Below, in pieces: positions 56,242 through 64,000 of a stretch of DNA of 64,000 nucleotides; position 1 is the first letter of the stretch; each line of letters begins with the position of its first letter. The stretch is from UBA6244 sp965140775 (GTDB lineage: Bacteria > Bacteroidota > Bacteroidia > Bacteroidales > F082), in NCBI GenBank assembly GCA_965140775.1, contig OZ223471.1, positions 1 to 64,000 of the forward strand, read 5' to 3'. Both the position numbers and the translations under genes were made by a program. The notes under the pieces were generated by a model that saw nothing but the letters and a program-made list of their open reading frames with translations, was not told where the DNA came from and searched no databases.

Positions 56242-57240
56242 TTATTTCCCGTCGTAGGCCCATTTGAGGTAGATGGAGCCCCAGGTAAATCCACCACCGA
56301 AGGCAGCCAGAATCAGGTTGTCGCCTTTTTTCAGTTGATTTTCCCATTCGTAAATACACATGGGAATGGTGGCATTGGTGGTGTTACCGTATCTTTCTAT
56401 GTTGATCATCACCTTGTCTTTGGCCAGACCCATGCGGCGGGCAGTGGCTTCGATGATGCGGTTGTTGGCTTGATGAGGTACCAAAAAGGCTATGTCGTCG
56501 GCGGTAAGTTGATTACGTTCCATAATTTCCACGGCCACGTCGGCCATGCGGGTAACGGCAAATTTAAACACGGCCTGACCTTCCTGATAAATATAATGTT
56601 CGCGGGCGTCAACGGTTTCGTGGGTGGCTGGTTTTACCGAGCCTCCGGCTTTTTGATGCAGATGAATACGACCCGAACCATCGGTATATGTGGCCGAATC
56701 GAGAATTCCCATACCTTCTTCATTTGGTTCGAGCATCACGGCACCGGCCGCATCGCCAAACAACACACAGGTAGTGCGATCCTGATAATCGGTGATGGAC
56801 GTCATTTTGTCGGCACCAACCACGATCACTTTTTTGTAACCACCTGATTCAATATATTTTGAAGCTGTAACCAGGGCGAACAGAAATCCCGAACAAGCGG
56901 CATTCATGTCGAAACTGAAAGCGTTTTTTATCCCCACTTTATCGCTGATGATGTTGGCTGTAGCCGGATGCACCATATCGGGGGTTACGGTAGCACAAAT
57001 GAGTAAGTCAACTTCTTCCGGTTTGGTGTTGGTTTTTTCGAGCAATCTCGTCACCGCTTCGCTGGCCATATCTGAGGTTCCTTTTCCTTCGCCTCTCAGG
57101 ATGTGACGTTCTTTGATTCCGGTGCGGGTCATGATCCACTCTTCGGTGGTGTCCACCATTTTTTCCAGATCTTTATTGGTCAATACATCTTCGGGTATCC
57201 ATCCAACGATTCCGGTAATTGCTGCTGTTATTTTTGACAT
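56242..57240 (-). CDS. fabH: 3-oxoacyl-ACP synthase III
   Basis: Starts fatty acid synthesis by joining acyl-CoA to malonyl-ACP. 332 residues, normal length. The catalytic triad is Cys116 in DMNAACSGFLFAL, His256 in VPHQANNRIIEA and Asn286 in YGNTTNATIP. The N-terminal ITGIVGWIPEDVLTNKDLE and TRTGIKERHI are typical. It belongs to the widespread yceD-rpmF-fabH neighbourhood, but a terminator (57348-57374) and its own promoter box (57270-57277) separate it from rpmF here. Confidence 0.96.
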   Translation of the reverse strand: MSKITAAITGIVGWIPEDVLTNKDLEKMVDTTEEWIMTRTGIKERHILRGEGKGTSDMASEAVTRLLEKTNTKPEEVDLLICATVTPDMVHPATANIISDKVGIKNAFSFDMNAACSGFLFALVTASKYIESGGYKKVIVVGADKMTSITDYQDRTTCVLFGDAAGAVMLEPNEEGMGILDSATYTDGSGRIHLHQKAGGSVKPATHETVDAREHYIYQEGQAVFKFAVTRMADVAVEIMERNQLTADDIAFLVPHQANNRIIEATARRMGLAKDKVMINIERYGNTTNATIPMCIYEWENQLKKGDNLILAAFGGGFTWGSIYLKWAYDGK

Positions 57241-57269
57241 AGGGACTATCTTTTACTTCAATTCGGGCG

Positions 57270-57277
57270 CAAAGGTA
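57270..57277 (-). promoter_or_regulatory. -7 promoter box for fabH
   Basis: Minus-strand TACCTTTG, an exact consensus match, with TTTG about 17 bases further upstream (57295-57298) as a -33 element; 29 bases before the ATG. Confidence 0.6.
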
Positions 57278-57347
57278 TAAATTTTTGATTGTTTCAAACC
57301 GATTGTTAATAGTTTCACAACCGAATGCGTCCATACATTACGAAAAA

Positions 57348-57374
57348 CTCCTGATAGCCGGGGGATATCAGGAG
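57348..57374 (-). terminator. Rho-independent terminator between rpmF and fabH
   Basis: Perfect 9-bp stem CTCCTGATA / TATCAGGAG with a 9-base loop; on the minus strand TTTTT follows the stem. Confidence 0.8.
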
Positions 57375-57438
57375 CAAATATCTTTCAGTTCTTCGGTAAA
57401 AATTCAAAAAACTGAGACAACATGTTAAGTACGAAGGG

Positions 57439-57630
57439 TTACTCGGCCTTGGCGTTTTCAACAATCATTTTGCCCTTGTAGTACAAATCGCCATCAACAA
57501 AATAAGCGCGGTGGTAAATATGTACGGTACCGGTGGTAGGACAAGTGGCCAATTGAGGTGCTTCAGCTTTATAGTGAGTCCTTCTTTTGTCTCTTCTGCT
57601 TTTGGAAATTTTGTGTTTAGGATGTGCCAT
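57439..57630 (-). CDS. rpmF: 50S ribosomal protein L32
   Basis: 63 residues: MAHPKHKISKSRRDKRRTHY is the standard N-terminus, followed by APQLATCPTTGTVHIYHRAY. Part of the large ribosomal subunit. Only one Cys is left of the zinc-ribbon seen in some L32 proteins, so this is the zinc-free type. It lies 35 bases downstream of yceD, with which it is very probably co-transcribed. Confidence 0.97.
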   Translation of the reverse strand: MAHPKHKISKSRRDKRRTHYKAEAPQLATCPTTGTVHIYHRAYFVDGDLYYKGKMIVENAKAE

Positions 57631-57665
57631 TTTATAATTCCTTTATGGTTATTTATAATCTTAAT

Positions 57666-58181
57666 TTATTCTAAGTCAATGTTTTTGAGAGAATCCCAAC
57701 GTGGGTCATTCTCGGGTTTTATCAATGCATTCAGTTTTTCTTCCATCTCGGGATTGCAGGTGCTGTTTCCAGCTTCGTCGAGCGGATGTATTTTTTGATA
57801 TGGTATCATCAAATTGATATACTCATAAAAATACTGGCTCAAGTCGATGCGGCTTTCGTTGGCCGGAATCACCACCACTTCGTCGGTTACCTCTTCGTAA
57901 GTTTCGCCATATTTGATAATCAAACGAAATTCACCTCTCACGGGACAGAAAAACAAATCCAGACAACGGTCGCAGGGCAGTTCCAATTCGCCTTCCAGTT
58001 TAAAGGTCATATTGATTAAACTCGACTCGCGTACCAGCTTCACCTCAACGGTAACATGTCCCTGATTTGCTTCTAATTGCGGATAATTTTGTAAGAACGA
58101 TTGGCCAATTTCAAATACGTATTGATGTTCGCCTAAGCTTAATCCCTGAATGGGTATTATATAATCCAACATCCTCTTCAT
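57666..58181 (-). CDS. YceD/DUF177 family protein
   Basis: About 171 residues from the Met at 58181 (MKRMLDYIIPIQGLSLGEHQ); the open frame runs 51 bases further upstream, across the promoter box. The family hallmark ELPCDRCLDLFFCPVRGEF, with a CxxC pair and a third Cys, is at mid-length, and DLSQYFYEYINLMIPYQKIH with CNPEMEEKL follows. YceD proteins accompany rpmF in most bacteria and are linked to 23S rRNA accumulation or ribosome assembly. The exact role is unresolved. Confidence 0.9.
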   Translation of the reverse strand: MKRMLDYIIPIQGLSLGEHQYVFEIGQSFLQNYPQLEANQGHVTVEVKLVRESSLINMTFKLEGELELPCDRCLDLFFCPVRGEFRLIIKYGETYEEVTDEVVVIPANESRIDLSQYFYEYINLMIPYQKIHPLDEAGNSTCNPEMEEKLNALIKPENDPRWDSLKNIDLE

Positions 58182-58201
58182 ACCATCTAAAATCGGGGCG
58201 G

Positions 58202-58209
58202 CAAAATTA
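58202..58209 (-). promoter_or_regulatory. -7 promoter box for yceD-rpmF
   Basis: Minus-strand TAATTTTG, an exact consensus match, 20 bases before the preferred yceD start at 58181, which supports that start. Confidence 0.5.
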
Positions 58210-58309
58210 GATATTAATCCTGTTAAATACAAGCCATTAAGAATTATTTTCGCTTTTTAGCGAAATAGGCCCAATTCTTTTCCACAAGAAATCAACAAAA
58301 GGGCGATTA

Positions 58310-61300
58310 TTACTTGAAGGCTTTTTCCAATAATCCATCGCCTCCCAGTTGCAAACGGTCGAAATAGGCCGGTGTAGGCTTGCCCATCATTTTGTCCACA
58401 TACAGCCGTGCAAGGTATTGTCCCAACATAAATCCCTGACCGCGCAACCCCAGAAACAAGCCGTTTTGGGTGTCGATTACCATGCGGGGTTCCACATAAT
58501 AACCCGACCAAATGGCCTGGAACCCAACTGATGAAAGCTCTGGAATCCAATCAACAAACACTTCCGAAACGATTTCGATAAATTCTTTGGAGTTGATTTT
58601 CAGATTTTTATCTGTTTCCATGTTTTCGATGGCAGGCGAAGCACATCCGATAATCTGTCCTGTTTCGGCCAACTGTTGACCATAAACTGCTGAAAACCCC
58701 TTGTATTTTCTGCGGTCGATGACCATGGGCAGCGGGGTGTTGTTCACACCCATCATGGGCAAACGTCGCGTGATAAAGGCTTGGTGCTTCACGGGAAACA
58801 GACCGGTTTCCAGTCCCAGTTTCTTGGCAAATTTATCACCTTCGGGGCCCATGGCATTGATGAATATCTCGGTTTCGTATTCCACATATTCTTTATTGTG
58901 GTTTTGCACCAGCACATGGTAGGTGTTTCCTGTTTTATGCACATCCAACAACTGGCAATCTTCGAGCACCTCTCCGCCACGGGCAATTCCCATTTGACGT
59001 ATGGAATCAATCACCCGACCGGGGGTGGCCTGCCAACAGTTTTTTGTTACCAACGCCGATTGATAGGTGGTGAGGTTCGGGTTAAAATAGGGACTGATGT
59101 GCTGTTTAAAATCTTTAGGGTCAATCATGTAGGCATCCGACCAGGCCATGGACGCCTCCAATGCCCTGTACATTTCCTCGTCGTGAGCAAAAGTGACGTA
59201 GTTAATCTTCCTGAAATCGATGTTGCTGTGCTTTTGCAGGTTTTCGAATATCTCCAGGTTTTTTACGGCGATTTCAGAAAGTTCCGGTAAGGAAAAATTG
59301 GGTCGGCCTCCGGCAATGTTGCGCCATGAAGCTCCCCTTCCAAAATTGACCAACACCGGTTTGGTGCCTTCTTCGGCAAAATATCTGAACAAGGCACTTC
59401 CGCCAATACCACCTCCGGCAATCAGGGTGCCTACTTTCACCACCTTTCGTTGTTTGCCTAATCCGGGTGTAATCACCTGTTCGGGTTTTGAAGAGGGATA
59501 CACTTCGCCCATGAGCACCTGATTGGAAAGGGGGCCCCGTGGGGTGGCCTCGCCCACGATAGAGATACCATATTTGCGAATGGTTTGTTTCAAGCGGGGA
59601 ATACAACGTTTTCCGCGACAAGCGCCCATACCCAGGCGGGTGGTATGCTTAATTTCGTCCACGGAGATGAATTTTCTGTCGCCCACCACTTCCAGAATTT
59701 CTTCCAATTTCACGTCGTCGCAATGGCACACATAGGTTTCCGACTCAATTTGATGGTTTGAATCTTTATAAACCACCGGTTCGGGATATCTGTTTTTAAT
59801 GATAAAACCACGGACTTCCATCAGTTTTTCGCCAAATACATCGATGGATTTCACCCGTGCGATATTGGTTTTGTTTTTCTTGACCAGAATTTTTTCGATG
59901 AGGCCTTCACCCAGTTTTTTCCCATTGTTGTCCACCAAAAACACTTCCTCGCCTGCTTCGGCGTGATATTCGATGGGTAAAAACAACCAATCTTTTTTCA
60001 GGTTATACCCAAAAATAGCCAGTCCGGGACATTGATACACACATTCCATACAGCCCACGCACTTGTCGAAATCAATTTGTGGTACGGTGCTGGTGGATGT
60101 TTTTGTGATGGCGCCGTGAGGGCACGAAAATTCGCAAGGATTGCAGGCAAAACCATATAAACAATCGATGAGCACGAAGGGTTTTTGGGTGGCCCGGTCG
60201 TGGGTGGGCTGATAAGGTTCGGCAATAATTCGTTTGGGATGTTGTTGCGAATCGATATATTCTTTGGAAGTGGCCAGGTAGTCATCATAATTGTTGGGTT
60301 CGCCCATACTTTGGATAATTTCGTAGGCTACCTGTTTGCCGCGAACCACCGCGCTGGTGCCTTCGCCAATACGGATGGCATCGCCCGCGCCATAGCATTT
60401 GCGACCAAAGATTTCGTTTCCTTTGATAAGCAATTGGTCGTCGGGAACCAGTCCAGTACAAATGTTGATGGCATCAATGCCATCGATGATGCGTTCGGTA
60501 CCCGGAATGGGTTGAAAATTTTCGCATTGCGCCACCACAGCACCTGTGATGCCGGTATGGTCGTGGTTTGGAATGGCTTTGAGCAGGATGGTGGACAATT
60601 CCACAGGAATTCCGAGTCGTCTGACGCGGTTGGCCTGAACAGGAAAACCACCTTCACGGGGCATGGCTTCCAGGATGGCTTTCACGTTGGCGCCGGCCTG
60701 CATCAGTTGGTAGGAAGTCAAATAACCAATATTTCCGGCCCCGATGGTCAGCACGTTTTTTCCCAGGAGGGTGAATTCGTTGTTCATCATTTTTTGTACC
60801 ACGGCAGCGGTATAAACTCCGGGTAAGTCGTCGTTTTCGAAGGTGGGCATAAATGGCACCGCACCCGTGGCCACCACCAGGTATTGGGCATCGATGTAGA
60901 AGATTTCGTCGGTATGGATATTTTTTACTGCCACACGGTTTCCTTCCAGAATATCCCAAACCGTGGAATTTAAAAAGATGCCATCTTTGTTTTCGCCGGC
61001 CAGGGTAGAGGCGATGTCGAAACCCCGCATGCCGCCAAATTTTTTCTCTTTTTCGAAGAAGAAAAACTGGTGGGTTTGCATGGGAAATTGTCCGCCAATT
61101 TTGTCGTTGTTGTCCACCACCAGGTTTTCAATGTGATGTTCCAGCAGGAGCTCACGCGCCGCCAGTCCGGCAGGGCCGGCACCAATAATTACCACGCTGG
61201 TTTTATATACTTTAACCGGTTCCTCGTTTTTTATGGCAGTGATTTCAGGACGGTAGTCCTTGGGTATTTCGGTAACGGTATGGACATCATCTACTTTGGT

Positions 61301-61543
61301 GATGCATATGCGTTTTATTTGGCCGTCCACGAGCATTTCGCAGGCGCCACATTTGCCGATGCCACATTCCAGGCTTCGCTCACGATTTTCGATGCTGTGG
61401 CTATGGACGGGAAACCCTGCGCGGTGAAGGGCAGCAGCGATGGTAAAGCCGGCATTACCTTCAATGGATTGGCCGTTGTATGAAAACATCACTTTTTTTG
61501 GTTGCGGTACCTCGAGGATGGGGTGTTTTTCAATTTTATACAT
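58310..61543 (-). CDS. Multidomain FAD/iron-sulfur oxidoreductase, one-chain HcnABC-like amine or amino-acid dehydrogenase
   Basis: 1077 residues from the Met at 61543 (MYKIEKHPILEVPQPKKVMF). Modules in order: a [2Fe-2S] domain with Cys60, 65, 68 and 80 (ECGIGKCGACEM); a pyridine-nucleotide-disulfide-type FAD domain starting VVIIGAGPAGLAARELL (residue 117 on); a dicluster ferredoxin at about residues 455-505 (ACNPCEFSCPHG, CVGCMECVYQCP); a BFD-like [2Fe-2S] domain at about 602-650 (CHCDDV, MGACRGKRC); and a DAO-type FAD oxidase domain from about 700 (GTLIAGGGIGGSALF) to the end (GLFLGLRGQGFMLGQYLA). The first, second and last modules correspond to HcnA, HcnB and HcnC or to subunits of D-hydroxyproline and octopine dehydrogenases, normally separate chains. 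Substrate unknown; electrons likely go to a quinone or ferredoxin. The upstream frame to 61597 is across the promoter. Confidence 0.85.
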   Translation of the reverse strand: MYKIEKHPILEVPQPKKVMFSYNGQSIEGNAGFTIAAALHRAGFPVHSHSIENRERSLECGIGKCGACEMLVDGQIKRICITKVDDVHTVTEIPKDYRPEITAIKNEEPVKVYKTSVVIIGAGPAGLAARELLLEHHIENLVVDNNDKIGGQFPMQTHQFFFFEKEKKFGGMRGFDIASTLAGENKDGIFLNSTVWDILEGNRVAVKNIHTDEIFYIDAQYLVVATGAVPFMPTFENDDLPGVYTAAVVQKMMNNEFTLLGKNVLTIGAGNIGYLTSYQLMQAGANVKAILEAMPREGGFPVQANRVRRLGIPVELSTILLKAIPNHDHTGITGAVVAQCENFQPIPGTERIIDGIDAINICTGLVPDDQLLIKGNEIFGRKCYGAGDAIRIGEGTSAVVRGKQVAYEIIQSMGEPNNYDDYLATSKEYIDSQQHPKRIIAEPYQPTHDRATQKPFVLIDCLYGFACNPCEFSCPHGAITKTSTSTVPQIDFDKCVGCMECVYQCPGLAIFGYNLKKDWLFLPIEYHAEAGEEVFLVDNNGKKLGEGLIEKILVKKNKTNIARVKSIDVFGEKLMEVRGFIIKNRYPEPVVYKDSNHQIESETYVCHCDDVKLEEILEVVGDRKFISVDEIKHTTRLGMGACRGKRCIPRLKQTIRKYGISIVGEATPRGPLSNQVLMGEVYPSSKPEQVITPGLGKQRKVVKVGTLIAGGGIGGSALFRYFAEEGTKPVLVNFGRGASWRNIAGGRPNFSLPELSEIAVKNLEIFENLQKHSNIDFRKINYVTFAHDEEMYRALEASMAWSDAYMIDPKDFKQHISPYFNPNLTTYQSALVTKNCWQATPGRVIDSIRQMGIARGGEVLEDCQLLDVHKTGNTYHVLVQNHNKEYVEYETEIFINAMGPEGDKFAKKLGLETGLFPVKHQAFITRRLPMMGVNNTPLPMVIDRRKYKGFSAVYGQQLAETGQIIGCASPAIENMETDKNLKINSKEFIEIVSEVFVDWIPELSSVGFQAIWSGYYVEPRMVIDTQNGLFLGLRGQGFMLGQYLARLYVDKMMGKPTPAYFDRLQLGGDGLLEKAFK

Positions 61544-61594
61544 ACCGTAGGATACTTTATATGGAATTAAAATTATTGTTAATTTATTAACAGA

Positions 61595-61602
61595 CAAAAG
61601 TA
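61595..61602 (-). promoter_or_regulatory. -7 promoter box for the oxidoreductase gene
   Basis: Minus-strand TACTTTTG, an exact consensus match, 51 bases before the ATG at 61543; it argues against a start at 61597. Confidence 0.5.
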
Positions 61603-61664
61603 GATTTTTAACCCGTACGGATATTTAAGAACCTGTCTAAATTTCATGGGATATTTGGATTGAC

Positions 61665-61760
61665 TTGCATGCCCTACGGGCAAGGCTTCACTCGTGTTTT
61701 ATTCGTTTCGAGTAGTAATATCACTTTTTTCTTGTCCCTTGTCCCTCGTCCCTTTTCCCT
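61665..61760. repeat. Intergenic repeat-word region with a TGCCC-TAC-GGGCA palindrome
   Basis: TGCCCTACGGGCA at about 61669-61681 and, further on, a run of CTTGTCCC / CTCGTCCC words at about 61731-61758. It is the reverse-oriented counterpart of the region at 15590-15800. Confidence 0.55.
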
Positions 61761-63825
61761 ATCTTACCAACGTAAATGCCCCGTGCTTTTCAAATGAGTT
61801 TCCCTCAAAATTTTGATATACAAGTCGGTACATGTAGGTTCCCATGGGCGCGTCTTTGCCTTGATATTCGCCTGTCCATCCTTCGTCGGCATTTTTTGTT
61901 TCAAAAACCAACTGTCCCCAACGGTTGTACACCTGAAAAAGATAGGATTGTCCGTTGAAAAACAAGAATACGGGTTTGAAGGTGGGGGTTACGCCTCCCG
62001 GACGAAAGGCATTGGGCATAAACATGTCGAAGTTTTGGGCAAAGGTGACGCGGTTCGACTGGCTTTTTTCCTGATAGCCGTAAGTGTTTCCCGGGTTCTC
62101 TTCTGCTTCAATCCAATAGGTGGTAATGCCTGAAGGCACTGTTACTCCTGTGAGGTCGTCCACGTATTCGGTTGTTCCGATGGGCACGGTGGCGATGGGT
62201 TGTGTGGGCACGATGCCATCTGTCATGCGGAAAATGTTGTACTGCTTCACACCCGCGTCAAATCCGCTGAAAGGTGTCCAGTTGAGTTGGTTGATCACAT
62301 CTGTGACAGGTGTTCCGGCAAGGTACATGGTGGTCATCAGGTTGGAATAGAAACTGCTTCTGCCACAACTGTCGATAACTTCCAACTGATAATCGTAGAA
62401 TTCTACATTGCCGTCAGAAGTGGTGTCGATGAAAACAAAGGGGTTGGTGTTGACTTCCGATCGGTCGAAAACATATTCCAGTTGGGGTATTCCGGCCACT
62501 TCCGACCGCCACACTTTCCACTGGCAGGCATTGGGATATAGGTCGAGGTCGATGGTGATTTCCACCGGACCTTCGGGAAGCACGCTGGCATTGGCCAAAT
62601 AAAGAAATGAAGGGTGCACATAGCTTCCTGTGGTAATGGTTTTTTGGCATGAAGTGGAGGTGATGCCACCAAATTTGGCACGAATGGCGTAGGTATAAGT
62701 GGTGGAGGGGAGAACCTGTTGGTGTGTAAAACCGGTGGTGGAAGCGTCCACTTCTCCGGCTACGGTAAAGGGATCGCCATTGAGGCTATACAATATTTGA
62801 TATCCATCCAAAGGTGGAACAGCGTTGATATAGGGATCCCAACGCAGGCTGATTTCATCGCGGCAGGTATCGTAAGAGGGTTCGAATAAATATACCGGCG
62901 AAAGTTTGCGGTTATCCTGAATGGTTGTGATATTTAAACAATAATCTTCTGTAGCGATTGCATAAATCAAGTTGGGGTTATCACAAGGGTTTACTGTAGT
63001 GTGAGTATAGTTTTGAATTGGATCTGAGATAGGAACTTTAGTAATCGGAAAATACGCCACCCCTATTTGTTGATATATTGTCGTATAAGCAGCATCTACA
63101 CTTATCGATGGGGTCCAGCTTAACACCACTTCTCCTGCTGAATTCACCGAGACGGAATCGAACAATGAAGATATCGGGGCTTGCGTTTCGCCGCTATATT
63201 TTCCAGCCAAAACCGACGAAACCGAGCGACACCCCGCAGCATTGGCTACTTCAATACGATAATATACCGAGTCGTCGCAAATCCCATCCTGTAGCACATC
63301 GTTATAAAGAGTATAGTTTTGAACATCGCCTCTTTTTTCCCAATTATCAATGGGATATGCCTGCCAAATTTCGTAGGTATAATCTCCCGGCAAGAGGTTG
63401 TCGTTCCACGAAAGCACTACAATCCCATCATGATTGTCCTCGCCTGATAGTAGTAGCATGGTGCGTGCAGGAGCAGATTCAACGGGTGGTCCGCTGGGAT
63501 AAACAATCTCCACGTAATAATACAAAATACCTGCGTTGGCATCGGCAGTGGTATGATGAAAACTGGAAATCCCGGGATTAGCTTGACCTACCGGAGAAAA
63601 TGTTACGCTTGGTCCAGGTGGATTTTCCGAATAAAATATATTTTGTTGAAGTACCGTGTTGTCCACATTGATCCAAGAGATAACCACGCTTCCGTCGTCT
63701 TGCACATCCAAACATGATATCTCGGGCGTGGGTACGGCAGCTTTGGTATTGTCTGCCAAAAGTTGAAACCCACCCAAAAATACGAGTCCAAACAATAAGC
63801 TTCCGTATGTTAACCAGGTCTTCAT
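61759..63825 (-). CDS. Secreted protein with fibronectin-like repeats and T9SS type B (gliding motility-associated) C-terminal domain
   Basis: 688 residues with a signal peptide (MKTWLTYGSLLFGLVFLGGF). The body is a series of fibronectin type III-like beta domains, seen as repeated 'GxVxLSWxP' and 'YxxYxxI' strands (DGSVVISWINVDNTVLQQN, GEVVLSWTPSISVDAAYTT, YQILYSLNGDPFTVAGE, LNWTPFSGFDAGVKQYNIFR). The last 85 residues are the gliding motility-associated C-terminal domain: MFMPNAFRPGGVTPTFKPVF, then LFQVYNRWGQLVFETKNADEG, ending APMGTYMYRLVYQNFEG. That marks it as T9SS type B cargo. It starts 3 bases after the M16 peptidase stop, so the two are in one operon. Confidence 0.88.
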   Translation of the reverse strand: MKTWLTYGSLLFGLVFLGGFQLLADNTKAAVPTPEISCLDVQDDGSVVISWINVDNTVLQQNIFYSENPPGPSVTFSPVGQANPGISSFHHTTADANAGILYYYVEIVYPSGPPVESAPARTMLLLSGEDNHDGIVVLSWNDNLLPGDYTYEIWQAYPIDNWEKRGDVQNYTLYNDVLQDGICDDSVYYRIEVANAAGCRSVSSVLAGKYSGETQAPISSLFDSVSVNSAGEVVLSWTPSISVDAAYTTIYQQIGVAYFPITKVPISDPIQNYTHTTVNPCDNPNLIYAIATEDYCLNITTIQDNRKLSPVYLFEPSYDTCRDEISLRWDPYINAVPPLDGYQILYSLNGDPFTVAGEVDASTTGFTHQQVLPSTTYTYAIRAKFGGITSTSCQKTITTGSYVHPSFLYLANASVLPEGPVEITIDLDLYPNACQWKVWRSEVAGIPQLEYVFDRSEVNTNPFVFIDTTSDGNVEFYDYQLEVIDSCGRSSFYSNLMTTMYLAGTPVTDVINQLNWTPFSGFDAGVKQYNIFRMTDGIVPTQPIATVPIGTTEYVDDLTGVTVPSGITTYWIEAEENPGNTYGYQEKSQSNRVTFAQNFDMFMPNAFRPGGVTPTFKPVFLFFNGQSYLFQVYNRWGQLVFETKNADEGWTGEYQGKDAPMGTYMYRLVYQNFEGNSFEKHGAFTLVR

Positions 63826-63828
63826 TTA

Positions 63829-64000
63829 TCAGACGATTGGATTCTCTTTTTTGCCCACGATGAGTCGAATCATGTTGTCGGGAACAAGGTAGCGGTTGGC
63901 CACTTCCATCAATTGTTCGGAATCGGTGTTCAACATGGCATCGAGGCTTTGGCGGTAGTGGCTGAATTGCAGGTTGTTGTCGTGAGCCGAAATATAGCGG
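63829..64000 (-). CDS. M16 (insulinase-like) peptidase, C-terminal end only
   Basis: The last 56 codons run in from the right edge: YISAHDNNLQFSHYRQSLD, then EQLMEVANRYLVPDNMIRLI, then VGKKENPIV and stop. The 'VANRYLVPDNMIRLIVGKK' segment is the standard ending of M16 zinc peptidase domains, where it follows the inactive second half. The zinc HxxEH motif would lie outside the window. It is co-transcribed with the T9SS type B cargo gene (3-base gap). Confidence 0.75.
   Translation of the reverse strand, partial: RYISAHDNNLQFSHYRQSLDAMLNTDSEQLMEVANRYLVPDNMIRLIVGKKENPIV

Noticed and set aside
58248..58265. TTTCGCT/AGCGAAA hairpin as terminator of the oxidoreductase gene
   Set aside because: The stem is good, but there is no T run on the minus strand; left uncalled.

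Overview
The window looks like a chromosomal segment of a Bacteroidota organism, probably from the Bacteroidales/Marinilabiliales side. Reasons: several secreted proteins end in type IX secretion (T9SS) sorting domains, and one of them is PorZ, a T9SS component. There are also a SusC-like TonB receptor, HYC_CC_PP, DUF3667, DUF3108 and CWC-type proteins, a long LeuS, and many start sites preceded by the Bacteroidota -7 promoter motif TAnnTTTG. Most genes are ordinary housekeeping or envelope genes. No prophage, integrase, transposase, CRISPR array or rRNA operon was seen.

Layout. 1-10.5 kb: the end of a VanX-type D-Ala-D-Ala dipeptidase, leuS, a DUF3108 protein, a direct-repeat intergenic region, and a 2010-residue alpha-2-macroglobulin. 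10.5-18.2 kb: a decayed nucleotidyltransferase, a U32 protein, alkaline phosphatase lipoprotein, SixA-like phosphatase, proline dehydrogenase, GNAT acetyltransferase and a long PurF-like amidotransferase. 18.28-18.67 kb: no protein gene, but a promoter, a sequence dense in GNRA-type hairpins and a strong terminator, best read as a structured non-coding RNA of about 340 nt. 18.7-26 kb: an MlaE/MlaF lipid-transport pair with CvpA, an AraC regulator with an HMA-like N-terminus, porZ, an AI-2E-type permease and a TPR protein. 26-31.7 kb: a small MITE-like element, an orphan membrane protein, an SRAP protein, a beta-barrel protein, a T9SS cargo and a DUF3667 protein. 31.8-35.3 kb: a probable copper locus (HYC_CC_PP protein, TonB receptor, HMA protein). 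35.9-38 kb: an ECF sigma factor with an in-frame stop near its start, a likely anti-sigma protein and a beta-propeller protein. 38.9 kb: tRNA-Cys. 39-45.3 kb: a LamG T9SS cargo, a TPR/LuxR-type regulator and a T9SS cargo with five cadherin-like repeats. 45.3-51.5 kb: CWC protein, folB, a DUF4143 ATPase remnant, gltX, a PNGase F-type glycosidase, an intact DUF4143 ATPase and a second MITE copy. 51.7-64 kb: PHP phosphatase, acyl-CoA synthetase, M14 carboxypeptidase, the yceD-rpmF-fabH cluster, a 1077-residue four-module flavin/iron-sulfur oxidoreductase, a T9SS type B cargo and the end of an M16 peptidase.

How parts work together. PorZ belongs to the machinery that exports and anchors the sorting-domain proteins encoded nearby. 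MlaE, MlaF and probably CvpA form an envelope-maintenance operon. The HYC_CC_PP, TonB and HMA genes share a strand and probably a metal. YceD, L32 and FabH couple ribosome and fatty-acid synthesis as in many bacteria, but here a terminator and a promoter separate fabH from rpmF.

The most unusual signals are the candidate ncRNA, the paired approximately 208-bp inverted-repeat elements with covarying hairpins, palindromes beside both DUF4143 ATPase loci, the one-chain oxidoreductase, the macroglobulin that lacks its thioester, and several decayed genes. All assignments come from reading sequence and motif memory; no database search was run.
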